Positions 46,825-58,183 of a DNA stretch of 64,000 bases are shown one piece after another (position 1 is the first letter of the stretch; each line of letters starts with the position of its first letter). Under the pieces are notes generated by a model. The model was not told the origin of the DNA. It made no database searches and saw nothing but the letters and a program-made list of their open reading frames with translations. This stretch comes from Rana temporaria (Eukaryota > Chordata > Amphibia > Anura > Ranidae): assembly GCF_905171775.1 (NCBI RefSeq), contig NC_053501.1, positions 68,072,316-68,136,315 on the forward strand, read 5' to 3'. A program made the translations under genes and the position numbers.

Positions 46825-46931
46825 CACAACGCTCCAATTCCACAAGGGGGACGAGGTGCAATCCAGTTTGTGACAGAGTATCAGCACTCAAGCGGACAAA
46901 AGCGAATCCGAGTAACCACAATAGCAAGAAA
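46825..46931 (+). CDS. SEC23A: SEC23A internal exon (end of beta-barrel domain)
   Basis: A 107-nt exon after the acceptor tttgtttag and before the donor gtaagt. It encodes HNAPIPQGGRGAIQFVTEYQ and then HSSGQKRIRVTTIAR plus two bases (AA) that join the T of the next exon to give Asn. SEC23 is the GTPase-activating subunit of the COPII inner coat. It pairs with SEC24, stimulates SAR1 GTP hydrolysis and helps form ER-to-Golgi vesicles. The segment falls in the C-terminal part of the beta-barrel domain, around residue 470-505 by my memory of the human protein. Later exons fit SEC23A better than SEC23B. The preceding exon, expected to end in a Gln codon, was not found in the window. Confidence 0.95.
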
Positions 46932-47044
46932 GTAAGTAACTATAAGATATGTGCGATAGGTCATAAAATGCCGGATTTTCTCATGTGATTTGACCGGTCA
47001 TAGCATTTCTAGTTGTTATTGATTAGTAGCCTTTTATAGTCTAA

Positions 47045-47415
47045 GGCTGGGTTCACACTACGGTTTTCCCGTCCGTCAGCCGCATACGATTTCAGTATTG
47101 AAAACGTACGGGCCCGGACGGGAAAACGTATAGATAGAGAATGCATTGCAAATCGTATGCACTCAGATGCATCCGGGTGCGTACGATTTGCTGGCAAAAC
47201 GTTTTTTAAACGTCCGCAAAACCGTGTTCAACCACGGTTTTGCGGTCGTTTTTAAAACAGTATGGCAAACGCATACGTTTTCCTTTAACATTAATGTCAA
47301 TGGAAAACGCACATGTGTGCGGTTCCATACGTTCCCGTCCGTTTCAGCCGCATACGGTTTTTCATATAAATCGTATGCGGCTGACGGACGGGAAAACCGT
47401 AGTGTGAACCCAGCC
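47045..47415. mobile_element. MITE with ggctgggttcacact ends, copy D
   Basis: Ends ggctgggttcacactacgg / ccgtagtgtgaacccagcc with perfect TAA duplication (47042-47044, 47416-47418). The interior mirrors gtccgtcagccgcatacg near both ends. Located 113 bp inside a SEC23A intron. Confidence 0.9.
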
Positions 47416-47420
47416 TAACA

Positions 47421-47689
47421 CAGTTTCTCAACCAGGTTTTTGTGGAACCCTAGGGTTCCTACAGAGGTTGCTAGGGGTTCCTTGAACAATAATCAATTTC
47501 TACTGATTAGACGAGTAACCACTGACACTGTAAGAAGGAGATTCTTCCTAATGACCACAAATGTAAGGGGCATTCTTCACACTGACCATGATACTAATGT
47601 ATTGTGAGCTGGAAAGATAAAAATTCTAAGCAGAGGTTCCTTTTAGGCAAAACATTAATTCAAGGGGTCCTCAATGTTGAGAACGGCTG
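47421..47689. mobile_element. Short hAT-like element
   Basis: Ends cagtttctcaaccagg and, reversed, cagccgttctcaac. Flanks gcctaaca and gtctaacc agree at 6 of 8 bases. The left flank overlaps the edge of the preceding MITE. Contains ggaaccctagggttcc. Confidence 0.7.
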
Positions 47690-47786
47690 GTCTAACCCAT
47701 CATTTATGGGTAGACACTAGTTGGCTGATCCACCCATTGTCAATAGTAAGTTTTTCTCACCTCGGTAATTCTGCTTCTCTAGCCGG

Positions 47787-48715
47787 TTAAGCCCCGGACC
47801 ATTATGCAGGTTAAGGACCTTGCCCCTTTTTGCGATTCGGCACTGCGTCGCTTTAACTGACAATTGCGCAGTTGTGCGACGTGGCTCCCAAACAAAATTG
47901 GCGTCCTTTTTTTCCCACAAATGGAGCTATTTATTTGGTGGTATTTGATCACCTCTGCGGTTTTTATTTTTTGCGCTATAAACAAAAATGGAGCAATAAT
48001 TTTGAAAAAAATTCTATATTTTTTACTTTTTTCTATAATAAATATCCCCAAAAAATATATAAACATTTTATTTTTTTCCTTAGTTTAGGCCGATACATAT
48101 TCTTCTACCTATTCTTGGTAAAAAAAATCGCAATAAGCGTTTATCGATTAGTTTGCGCAAAATTTATAGCGTTTACAAAATAGGGGATAATTTTATGGCA
48201 TTTTTATTAATATTTTTTTTTTACTACTGCGACATTTTTTCGTGACTGCGAACATTATGACACCTTTGACACATTTTTGGGACCATTGTCATTTTCACAG
48301 TGAAAAGTGCTATAAAAATGCACTGCTACTGTGAAAATTACCATGGCAGTGAAGGGATTAACCACTAGGGGGCGCTGTAGGGGTTAAGTGTGACCTCATG
48401 TGTGTTTCTTACTGTCGGGGGGCGGGGCTGGACGTGTGACATCAGTGATCGTCGTTCCCTATATCAGGGAACAGACGATCACTGCCACAGAGAAGAATGG
48501 GGAAGGTTTGTTTATACTCACCTCTCCCCGTTCTTCAGCTCCTGTGACCCGATCGTGAGACACCCGCGGCGATCAGGTCCGCGGGCTTGGTCTCAGAGCT
48601 TCAGACTGGGTCGTGAGCGCTCCCACGGCTGGCCTCTTAAAGAGGACGTATATATACGTCCATGTGCCCAGCCGTGCCATTCTGTCGACGTATATAGTCA
48701 TGCGGCAGTTCTTGT
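47787..48715. mobile_element. TTAA-flanked element, family 1, copy E
   Basis: Left ggttaagccccggacc. Carries gacaattgcgcag, gtatttgatcacctctgcgg, ttttttgcgctataaac and caaaataggggataa, and ends near gacgtatatagtcatgcgg. It is closest to copy A. The right border has decayed. Confidence 0.82.
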
Positions 48716-48756
48716 GTGGCTAGAATCCCTCTCTTAGAGCTGCATCTTCCCCTACT

Positions 48757-48910
48757 GCGGGGATATGCAATTAGCGGACCTCCAGCTGTTGCAGAACTAC
48801 AAGTCCCATGAGGCCTAGCAAGACTCTGACAGCCACAAGCATGACACGCAGAGGCATGATGGGACTTGTAGTTTTGCAACAGCTGGAGGTCCACTAATTG
48901 CATATCCCTG
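48757..48910. mobile_element. Inverted-repeat MITE (ggtccgctaattgcatat type)
   Basis: The left arm ggatatgcaattagcggacc, with acctccagctgttgca after it, is mirrored by tgcaacagctggaggtccac and aattgcatatcc. The arms are about 60 bp. The inner phrase actacaagtccca / tgggacttgtagt is shared with many vertebrate MITEs. Confidence 0.87.
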
Positions 48911-49248
48911 CGGCTTACTGCATTCTTTGTAAAATGTTTTATAGGAAAATTAAGGCTTGAAAGGCAGGTGTACCTGGAAACTCAGGTAGAGCGAGCGATC
49001 TCAGTGACAGAGGCCCAGATAGATGTAAAAATCTGGTTAGTGGTAGCCTGGCATCTCATACCTAAACTTGGTATATCAAATTCAGGTGCTTGCTGGACCT
49101 TTAACAAATACTTGAATGGGAGCAAGGCTCAGCCTGCATATATGGGGGTTTGAATAGGCCCAATTTTCATGCATAAACTTTGTTTATTCTGCTAAGGCTG
49201 TGTGGCTTACTAAGCACAGTTCATCTTTTTTCAGAAAAATTGGAATTA
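48911..49248 (+). other. SEC23A intron, no further feature
   Basis: Nothing recognised. Confidence 0.4.
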
Positions 49249-49958
49249 CAGTAAAACATTGGTTTGAGAGCGTTTTGCAAGACAAGCAAAATGTTTTAAT
49301 ACATTTCCAAATTTGCCTTCATATACAAGCGATGTCTTGATTTAAGAGTAGCGTCATGTCACAACTGAGTATAAAAAAGAAGAGAGGAGCCTCTAAGTGT
49401 AGCAATATGGTTACATTTAATGAAGGTACAACATTTAGCAACTTATTGCTACACTTATGCCACGTACACACGATCGGTTCATACGATGAAAACGGACCGA
49501 TGGATTTTTTCATCAGATATCCGATGAAGCTTTCATCAGTCTTGCCTACACACCATAAGTTAAAAATCTGATCGTGTCCAACGCGGTGACGTAAAACACA
49601 ACGACGTGCAGAGAAAAGTTACGTTTAATGCTTCCGAGCATGTGTCGACTTGATTCTGAGCATGCGTGGATTTTTGACCGATGGATTTCCCCACAGACGA
49701 TCATTTTTTTCTATCTGTTTTTTAACCATCAGAAAATTTTAAAACGGGTTCTATTTTTTTTTCACCGATGGGGAAAAAAAACGATGGGGCCCACACACGA
49801 TCGGTTTGTGCGATGAAAACGGTCCATCATGTGTACAGGGCATTAGAGGTTCCTCTCTTCTCTTTTATACCCTGTAAAAAAATGTTTTGATATACAAGTG
49901 CTTTGGATTACAAGCATGTTTCTGGAACGAATTATGCTCTCAATCCAAGGTTTTACTG
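49249..49958. mobile_element. Mariner-like non-autonomous element split by a MITE
   Basis: Ends cagtaaaacattggtttgag and, reversed, cagtaaaaccttggattgag, bordered by TA on both sides. No transposase remains. A Harbinger-like MITE (49458-49842) sits inside it. Confidence 0.88.
49458..49842. mobile_element. Harbinger-like MITE, GTACACACGATCGG end type, copy C (nested)
   Basis: Begins tgccacgtacacacgatcgg and ends catgtgtacagggca, flanked by perfect TTA (49455-49457, 49843-49845). The interior mirrors gatgaaaacggaccgatgg near both ends. Confidence 0.9.
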
Positions 49959-50522
49959 TAAATATTTCAGGTTTGCGTGTTAGGAAAATTCACACTGCTT
50001 GCCAGTCTTTATTAGGCTGGACGGAACACACTCCTCTTTTGTCACAGTGATAAGAAATTTGACAATGTGTGTGGCCAGCTTAATACAAGAACTATGAGAC
50101 AGAATAAGATCAGAAAGCATCAGGGTTTGCTTTTTTCTCCTGTTCTTCCTTCCTGTTTAAAAAGATTAATTTTCTATTCAGATTCTGACCTTTTATGTCT
50201 TCTCACCATGACCTGGTGTGAGCAATCTGACCAAGTTGTACAGCATGTCACAACAAGTCCAGACTCAATACATTCCCTGGAGCCATGAACTAATCCTATA
50301 ATTAATATCAGGAAATGCAGTTTTTCTTGTTGAACATGTAACAGGATGTAAAATATGGCAATTCGGGAATCTATACAGTAATGGGAACAAAAATGTTAAA
50401 TATAAAGTAATTACACAGCAGGGCCAAATACCCACCAGATCTGTCATTCAACTTGCAAAAAAAAAAAAAAATTTTTGTGACCAACTTTAGGGCTTTAGCT
50501 ACAAAATGCTCGGGGAGAAAAT
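49959..50522 (+). other. SEC23A intron, no further feature
   Basis: Nothing recognised except a short A run near 50458. Confidence 0.4.
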
Positions 50523-50993
50523 ACTGTATTTATCGGGGTATTACGCGCTCCGGCGTATAGCGCGCACCCCTAATTTTGACCCGTTTTTCCTGTAAACATT
50601 TTTTTATTACATTTTACTACTTACAGTTTTGGTGTCTTGCCCGGCGTCCATCGTACGGTCCGGCGTCCGTCTGCGGCCTCAGTGGTGTTCTCCCGGCTTC
50701 TCCTGCGCTGTCTTCATGTCGAATCCCCGCTTCCCGCGCTCAGTTTGAAGCCTCCACCGACATATACCGAGCGCAGTACACTCGGGTATATATGGCCAGG
50801 CTCGGCTTCTCACGCATAAACGTCACAGAGCGTGACTACGAGTGAAGCCGAGCCTGGCCGAATGTACCCGAGTGTACTGCGCAGGCATTCAAACACGGAG
50901 CGGGAAGCGGGTATCGGCGTATATCGCGCACCGACGATTTTGCCCTGATTTTCAGGGCAAAAAAGTGCGCGATATATGCCGATAAATACGGTA
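50523..50993. mobile_element. DNA element with tactgtatttatcgg ends
   Basis: The left end tactgtatttatcggggta mirrors the right end tgccgataaatacggta. Inner mirrored blocks include gcgcagtacactcgg and ccgagtgtactgcgc. No coding capacity despite short GC-rich frames. Confidence 0.85.
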
Positions 50994-51397
50994 AATCAAA
51001 TATTCTGTATGGTGATGGTTAACATTTCCACTCCAAGTCGCCTAAAGTCAAATGCCCGAAGCTCAAAAAAGTTAAGATCCGGGCAGATTGGTACATTTTT
51101 GGTCATCTCTTGTTAAGTAACCAGCAACCCCTGGCTTCTTAACAACGGTGAATTATCCCAGCTGTCAGCAAGGATGGGGCCATCTGTTGTTAAGGAGCTG
51201 CCATGCCAGCTCCATAACAACATTGAGTCATCCCTGCTGTTAGTGTGGATCCCCTCTGACAACAGAATGTAAACAAAAGAGCCGGCATTGGGAAAAAAAT
51301 GGCGTAGGGGTATTCCCCCCCCCCTCCAATCAATAACAGGCCCTGGTCTGGTATGGATTTGAAGGGGGACCCTTTTTATTAAGGTTTTAAGGGGTAA
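50994..51397 (+). other. SEC23A intron, unclassified
   Basis: Repeats of taacaac-containing phrases (tcttaacaacggtgaattatcc, ccataacaacattgagtcatcc about 90 bp apart) suggest an old tandem duplication. Confidence 0.4.
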
Positions 51398-51794
51398 AGC
51401 CGTGTACACACGATCGGTTTGTCCGATAAAAACAGACCAATTGACTGTTTTCATCGGACAAACCGATCGTGTGTGGGCCCCATCGTTTTTTTTCCATCGG
51501 TGAAAAAAAATAGAACATGTTTTACATTTTTCCTATGGATAAAAAATCGTCTGTGTGGAACTCCATCGGACAAAAATCCATGCATGCTCAGAATCAAGTT
51601 GACGCATGCTCTGAAGCATTGAACTTCATTTTTTTCGGCTTGTCGTAGTGTTGTACGTCACCGCGTTTTGGCACGATCAGATTTTTGACTGGTGGTGTGT
51701 AGGCAAGACTGATGAAAAGTCAGCTTCATCGGATATCCAACGAAAAATCCATCGGATTAGATTCCATCAGATATCCGAACGTGTGTACAGGGCT
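51398..51794. mobile_element. Harbinger-like MITE, GTACACACGATCGG end type, copy D
   Basis: Begins agccgtgtacacacgatcgg and ends gaacgtgtgtacagggct, with TAA on the left and TTA on the right. Confidence 0.85.
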
Positions 51795-52591
51795 TTATTC
51801 ATTTTTGATTCTTGTTGAAAATTGTAATTTAGGTTGGATATGTTATTGCCATTGCATAGATAACTGATGTGATCTCATGTCAGGAAGTGGAGATTATCAT
51901 TCTGTAAAATACAATTCAGGCACAGCATGAAAGTTCTGGGGTATATTGGCCATTGCCGAAGATAACTACATTTATTAGCCTGAGAGATAATAGGATAAGA
52001 GAGGAAATTTGGACAGAAGTGTTTTTGGCAGGAAAGCATTTGTAAGTGACTGGTGTCGTATACACATAAGCACTTATCATTGTAACTAGATACTATTGTC
52101 ACAGGCTTCTGCACTATTATTATGGTAATATCTCATTACAGTGTTCTATAGATCATAGTGGAACAAGGCTGTGTAATATCAATCTAAAAATTTAAATCCA
52201 AATTTTGTATTTTGTTTAATTGTATGTTGTTACAAGTTTGCATGTTAGTTCTCTAGTTTCTAGTTCTAATCTTTAAAGTGAGAGCTCACTGGTCTGTCGC
52301 TACAAAACAAACTTTAGGAATCTCATGTAGGTAGGTTGTTTGGCTAAATTTGGCGAGCTCTTTAATGTCCAGACATCATAGCTGTGGGCCAAAGAGGCCG
52401 TATGACTTGCTAATGCAGTGTGGGTGCAGAGAAGAAAACCCAGGGACCGCAAAGAGGTCCTTATTACTGGGACCATCACAGTGATGGGAGTTGTTAATTC
52501 ATAGATAGTCATTGTATGTTTATTATCTGGAAGATGTTTTCTGCTTTCCAGATATATATGCATCAAAAGTAGTTGGTGAAAAGGAGATGTG
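51795..52591 (+). other. SEC23A intron, no further feature
   Basis: Nothing recognised. Confidence 0.4.
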
Positions 52592-53069
52592 TTGTTTTTT
52601 TTTTTCGGTTTACATACCGTAGTATAGGTATTCCCCCCCCCCCCCCCCCTGGCTTCCAGGTAGTGAATCCCGTGGGAGTGGGCGTTCCTATTCAGAGACT
52701 AAGTGATTGACATACGACAAAAGCTCCCCCCCCCCCCGGGGCATAATGCGCGTCACCAGTTTCCGAAAGAAGCCGAACTACGAGTCGGCTCTATACGGCG
52801 CCTGCGCACAGACGTTCGGCTTTTTTCGGAAACTGGTGACGCGCCTTTTGCGCCGGGGGGGAAGCTTTTGTTTTGTCATACGTCAATCACTTAGTCTCTG
52901 AATAGGAACGCCCACTCCCACGGCAATCACTACCCGGAAGCCGGGAGGGAAAATACCTCTACTACGGTATGTAAACCGAAAAAAAATAACAAAACAGCTT
53001 ACTGTACATGTCGGCAGTATGCTGGATTGAATGGTATATACTTGTTTTTAGGGTGAACCTCCGCTTTAA
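52592..53069. mobile_element. Palindromic TTAA element, copy B (left end truncated)
   Basis: Same family as 18426-19027: gtgggagtgggcgttcc and tttccgaaa on the left, ggaaactggtgacgcgcc and gggtgaacctccgctttaa on the right. The outer left arm is missing, so the hairpin is incomplete. Long C runs at 52633 and 52727. Confidence 0.85.
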
Positions 53070-53573
53070 ATAAGTTGCCTCCTGTTACTATTACTCCTTT
53101 AATACGTAGTGTAACCCCTGCCGTTCCTTTTGCTAGAGGCTGTTGTGATCTGTCGCAGCTCTCGTCTCTGAGACCAAAAAGTGCGTGATCACAAGACTGC
53201 TAATCGCTCAGTTCTCGGTCATCACTGATCGTAGAGCGATGACTCTGCTTTGCCCATCCAGAGCTCACTGGAGAGAGCAGGAATGGCTGGCTCAGGCTCT
53301 CAGTGGCGCTCTGAGAGATTGAGCCAGCTGCCAATCGGGCATCTGGATGGATCTCAACATTACAACATTATTGTCGGAATCTCTGCAGAGCCTGGACCAG
53401 CTCTGTGATGTCAGCAGACTTTAGCCCCCACTGATGGCTGAATCTGGGTCGCAGAAATAAGTGCATTCCTGTGACCCAGAAGAGAAGTATGGACAAAAAA
53501 GCTTTGCCCGTATTTCTCTTTTTAAAAATGTCAGCCAAGGCTTCTGAAGCTAAAGTACATTTTTACACATTCT
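53070..53573 (+). other. SEC23A intron with a small inverted repeat
   Basis: gctggctcaggctctcag (53288-53305) is loosely mirrored by ctctgagagattgagccagc (53311-53330). Otherwise unclassified. Confidence 0.45.
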
Positions 53574-54494
53574 TTAACCACTTCAATACTGGGCATTTTC
53601 ACCCCCTTCCTGCCCAGGCCAATTTTCAGCTTTCAGCACTGTTGCGCTTTGAATGACAATTGCGCGGTCGTGCGACGTGGCTCCCAAACAAAATTGAAGT
53701 CCTTTTTTTCCCACAGATAGAGCTCTCTTTTGGTGGTATTTGATCATCCCTGCGTTTTTTTTTTGCGCTATAAACAAAAAAAGACTGCCAATTTTGAAAA
53801 AAACACAATATTTTTTACTTTTTGCTATAAGTATCCCATTTATTTATTTATTTATTTATTTATTTTCAGTTTAGGTCGATATGTATTCTACATATTTTTG
53901 GTAAAAAAATCGCAATAAGCGTATAGTGATTGGTTTGCGCAAAAGTTATAGCGCCTACAAAATAGGGGATAGATTTATGATTTTTTTACTAGTAATGGCG
54001 GTTATCTGAGATTTTTGTCAGGACTGCGATATTGTGGCGGACAGATCGGACACTTTTGACACTATTTTGGGACCATTCACATTTATACAGCGAACAGTGC
54101 TATAAATATGCACTGATTGCTGTATAAATGTGACTGTCAGGGAAGGGGTTAACACTAGGGGCAATCAAGGGGTTAAATGTGTTCCCTAGGGAGTGATTCT
54201 AACTGTGGGGGGAGGGTACTGATTGGGGGAGGTGACCGATCGGTGTGCCTATGTACAAGGGACACACCATCGGTCTCCTCTTCCTGACAGGACGTGGATC
54301 TTAGACGCACACAGAGATCCACGTCCCTGGCTCTGTAACTGCCGATCGCGGGTACCTGGCGGACATCGCAGCTGCCAGGCACGCGCATCGGCACCCGAGT
54401 GACGCGGCGCCCCGAGGACATATGTCAGCCACCCAGGATGGCAGGGCCACCTTTGGGTCGTCCTTTTACTATAGGCGGCATGGGAAGTGGTAAA
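53574..54494. mobile_element. TTAA-flanked element, family 1, copy F
   Basis: Starts ttaaccacttcaatactgg. Landmarks gacaattgcgcggtcgtgc, gtatttgatcatccctgcg and aaaataggggatagat are in order. Ends ggcatgggaagtggtaaa, where the right TTAA has lost a base. A ttta microsatellite interrupts it at 53840-53866. Confidence 0.85.
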
Positions 54495-54990
54495 AACTGT
54501 TTTTTCAAAGACATTTTAGACTTCGAGGCTAATGCTACTTTTACTTTGCAGCGCTTTCCCAGGGCTAACCCCGTAAACCACTTTTTTAGTGCCTTTTTAA
54601 ACTTCGACTCTCATTGACATGCAATGCATTTAGATTTTTATTTTAGTCATTTTAAAAACCTAGCAAAAATGATGCATGCACTCATTTTTAGCAATCCACA
54701 GCACACCACAACGCATGGTAGTGCAGTCACATGCATGGTGATGAGATTCTGTCAATCCTGTATTCAATCTGGCACATACAGTGGATATAAAAAGTCTACA
54801 CACCCGTTAAAATGTCAGGTTTCTGTGATGTAAAAAAATGAAACACAGATAAATCATTTCAGAACTTTTTCAACCTATAAACTGTTGGCAACTAGTTGAA
54901 CAACAAACTGAAAGCTTTTAAGTGGAGGGAAGCAAAATTAAAATTTAAATAAAATAAAATAATATGGTTCCATAAGTGTGCACACCCTTA

Positions 54991-55431
54991 AGCCTCGTAC
55001 ACACGCTCGGTTTACTCAGCAAGACTGCTGGCAGAGCTTTCTTGCCGAGTAAACCGAGCGTGTGTACGAGGCTTTCAGATGTCTAAAATCTCGACGAGAA
55101 AAATAGAGAAACCCGAGAGTGTCTATACTTAACTGTCGCCGTGGAAACCCGCGCATGCTCGAAATGACTTTGACGCATGCGCAGTAGCTTCCTACGCAAT
55201 AGGTAGGGTGCAGCAAGATGGCGGCGATGGCATTGAATGTGTCGAGCGCATGCTCGTCGTAAGCAATGACGTCACCACGTTCTTGCCATTCAAAAGAATC
55301 ACGGTTCTTTTGAATGGAGTGTCTGTACACTCGGGCGGCAAGAGATTATTGCCAAGAATCTCGTCAGGAAAAACAACGTTTTTTTTTTCCTGACGAGATT
55401 CTGGCCCGTGTGTACAGGGCTTTAAACTAAT
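54991..55431. mobile_element. Harbinger-like MITE, GTACACACGCTCGG end type, copy E (nested)
   Basis: Begins agcctcgtacacacgctcgg and ends cccgtgtgtacagggct, flanked by TTA (54988-54990 and 55432-55434). The interrupted Tc1 sequence resumes exactly, aactaatactttgttgaagc. Confidence 0.92.
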
Positions 55432-55644
55432 ACTTTGTTGAAGCACCTTTTCATTTTTTTACAGCACTCAATCTTTTTGGGTATGAGTCTATTAGCATAG
55501 TACATCTTGACTTGGCAATGTTTGCCCACTCTTCTTTGCAAAAACACTCCAAATCTGACTGATTGCAAGAGCATCTCCTGTGCACAGCCCACTTCAGATC
55601 ACCCCACAGATTTCCAATCTGATCCAGGTCTGGGCCATTCCAAA

Positions 55645-55909
55645 ACTTTTTTTTTTATTTAATTCTCTTTATTAATTTTCTTCATCTTTTAAAAAACAGG
55701 TTACGTTCATATTAATCCTTATAATTAAAATGTCTTATTTCACATATATCATAACCTTTTCACTTTCCCCTACTGATTCTATTTTCTTTCCACCCTCCAC
55801 CCTCCTCCCTCCCTTCACCATCCTCCCTCCCTTCACCATCCGGGTTCATTTCACATGGGATTTCCAATCTTTTCCAACCAAGGTTTCCACATTTTATCAA
55901 ATTCCCTGA
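55645..55909 (-). mobile_element. 5'-truncated LINE (L1-like) insertion
   Basis: In minus orientation it ends in a poly(A) run (T run at 55647-55656) and is flanked by the 9-bp duplication cattccaaa (55636-55644, 55910-55918). Its first bases encode EFDKMWKPWLEKIGNPM and a stop, a typical C-terminal ending of an L1-type ORF2. A ccctcc/cttcacc-rich 3' region follows. It is nested in the Tc1 copy. Confidence 0.85.
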
Positions 55910-56429
55910 CATTCCAAATTTTTAATCTTCTTCTGGTGAAGCCATTCCTTTGTTGATTTAGATGTAGGCTTTGGGCCATTGTCATGCTGAAAGATAAAGT
56001 TCCTCCTCTTCATGTTCAACTTTCTAGCAGAAGCCCGAAGGATTTGTGCCAATATTGACTGGCATTTGGAACTGTTCATAATTCCCTCTACCTTGACTAA
56101 GGCCCCATGTTCCAGCTGAAGAAAAACCGCCCCAAAGCATGATGCTGCCACCACCATGCTTCACTGTGGTGATGTGCAGTGTTGTTTTTGCTTTTAGAAT
56201 TATGGCCAAAAAGTTCAACCTTGGTTTCATCAGACCAGAACATATTTTCCCACATGCATTTGGGAGACTTCAGATGTGTTTTTGCAACATTTACCTGGGC
56301 TTTTTTAATAAGAAAGGGCTTCCGTCTTGCCACTCTACCCCATAGCCCAGACATATGAAGAATACGGGAGATTGTGGTCACATGTACCACACAGCCAGTA
56401 CTTGCCAGATATTGCTGCAGCTCATTTAA

Positions 56430-57246
56430 CCCTTTGCCGCCAGGTTCGTACATCGTATAGACCTAACAGCAAGGGGTATTTCACACAATCTGGTGGCTAC
56501 AGCCACAGGGATAGTGTGAGAAACTGACAGGAAGCCTTCTGCCTGTCAGGTGAGAGTATTCGGATGACGCCTCTGCCACCTGATCGCTCTCACACACTCC
56601 CAGTACCAGCGCACCCCCCGCCATGCCTACCGGTTGCCCATCTGCGGGGTCGGGACTGTCCTGGTGGTGGCTGGAGGGGAACGAGAAAAGTGGACACACG
56701 TCCATTCTCCTCTCCTTCTTTGTGTGACCCAGAAAGCGACGTCTCGCTCACCCGGGAAATAATGTTTTGAAATGCGATCTGTATTGCAAAACATTTAGTG
56801 GAGCACAGGGGAGACATGCAGGGTCTTTTTCAGACCTTTTTACCTATAGGGGGCTACTGAAGCGTCTCCTATAGGAAATATAGCATACTGAAGCTTGACA
56901 GCATTTCACAGGGCGCACAAAAATTTAAGGTTTGGCATGTTGGGTATCTATTTGCTTGGTGCAACCTTGTCTTTTATATCTTACTAAAAATGTTTGTAAT
57001 TTATTGCGTTTGCTTGCCCTGAAATTCTCGTTGGTGTGTTTTTTACAGAAATTTTGCATTTCCTAGACCTTTGCGGTAATATCATGTGACATAGAAAATT
57101 GGAAGTACCACTATTTTATTCTCTAGGGTGTCTGCTTTCAGAAAATATATAACGTTTGAGGGTTTTGTGTAATTTTCAGGCCTAAAATGATTTTGCAAAC
57201 ATTTGTGCAAAAATTGCACATACGGCTCTGGCAGCGAAAGGGTTCA
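56430..57246. mobile_element. TTAA-flanked element, family 6 (nested)
   Basis: ttaaccctttgccgccagg at the left and ctctggcagcgaaagggttca at the right, with TTAA on the left and TTCA on the right. It lies inside the Tc1 copy, whose sequence continues tgttgctgaaggg. No coding content. Confidence 0.85.
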
Positions 57247-57956
57247 TGTTGCTGAAGGGCTCCTGGTAGCCTCCCAAACCAGTTTTCTTCTTGTCTTTTC
57301 ATCAATTTTGGAGGGGAGTCTAGTTCTTGGTAATGTCACTGTTGTGCCATATTTTCTCCACTTGATGACTGTCTTCACTGCGTTCCATGGTATATCTAAT
57401 GCTTTGGAAATTCTTTTGTACCCTTCTTCTGACTGGTACTGATAATGAGATCCCTCTAATTCTGAACACAACAATATCCCCAGTTATAAGAGGGTGTGCA
57501 CACTTATGCAACAACATTATTTTTTTATTTTTTTTTCAGTTTGTTCAATTGAGTTGTACAGTTTATAGATCACATTAAAGGTGGAAAAACGATTTCTTTG
57601 TCTCATTTTTTTTTCATCACAGAAACCTGACATTTTAACATTACTTTTTATATCCATTGTATGTCATAAGGAATAATGGCCATCTCCAAACCTACCTTGG
57701 TGGTGTATAAGGCCACTGAACATGAAGAGTAATGCAGTGCCAGCCCTGGGCGGATCTCGATGTAAAAGTAGCATTTTCACCATCCACCAGTATGTCATTG
57801 AATTTTGATATTCTGAAATGTGCAGTGTTCTCTAAAATCCACTTATTTAAAAGGCGTATTTTTAATGTTTTTTCTTTGAGGCATACCGGTATTTGTTTTC
57901 CACAGTATTATATAAAATACGTTCTTATTACCATCACAAATGATTTGTTTTTGTAG

Positions 57957-58110
57957 TTGGGCTGATGCTCAGACTCAGATTCAGAATATTGCAGCATCTA
58001 TTGATCAAGAGGCAGCAGCTATCCTCATGGCCAGGCTGGCTGTTTACAGAGCAGAGACTGAAGAGGGTCCAGATGTCTTGAGATGGCTTGATCGTCAGCT
58101 CATTCGACTG
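57957..58110 (+). CDS. SEC23A: SEC23A internal exon (helical domain, first part)
   Basis: 154 nt after the acceptor ttgtttttgtag, before the donor gtaaga. Its first T completes Asn from the previous exon. It encodes WADAQTQIQNIAASIDQEAA, then AILMARLAVYRAETEEGPDV and LRWLDRQLIRL. The AQTQIQNIAAS and AETEEGPDVLR wording matches SEC23A rather than SEC23B, which differs at several of these places. The segment starts the all-helical domain that helps shape the SAR1-binding side of the COPII inner coat. One residue, Ile in AASID, differs from the Phe I recall in mammals. The reading frame is intact, so the gene looks functional. Confidence 0.96.
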
Positions 58111-58183
58111 GTAAGATAATGTTAGCAATGATTTGTACATAAAGTGGGCAGTTATATTAAAAACATATTAAACATTTGCAAGT

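Larger units (their letters stand above)
55460..57500 (-). pseudogene. Tc1 transposase, split by insertions
   Basis: N-terminal part at 57244-57474 (minus, RRRVQKNFQSIRYTMERSED and TVTLPRTRLPSKID), the rest at 55460-56453. The first catalytic Asp is kept in WSDETK (about 56240) and the second in QHDNGPKPTS (about 55955). The third block reads PDLDQIGNLWGDL with Gly where the catalytic Glu belongs. A TTAA element (56430-57246) separates the DNA-binding part from the core, and a LINE piece separates the Asp and Glu blocks. It cannot be functional. Confidence 0.88.
54779..57659 (-). mobile_element. Tc1/mariner element, copy 2, with three nested insertions
   Basis: Left end cagtggatataaaaagtctac preceded by TA. 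Right end, reversed, caatggatataaaaagtaatg followed by TA. Removing the inserts at 54991-55431, 55645-55909 and 56430-57246 leaves a roughly 1.35-kb Tc1 copy colinear with 22322-23824. Confidence 0.9.
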
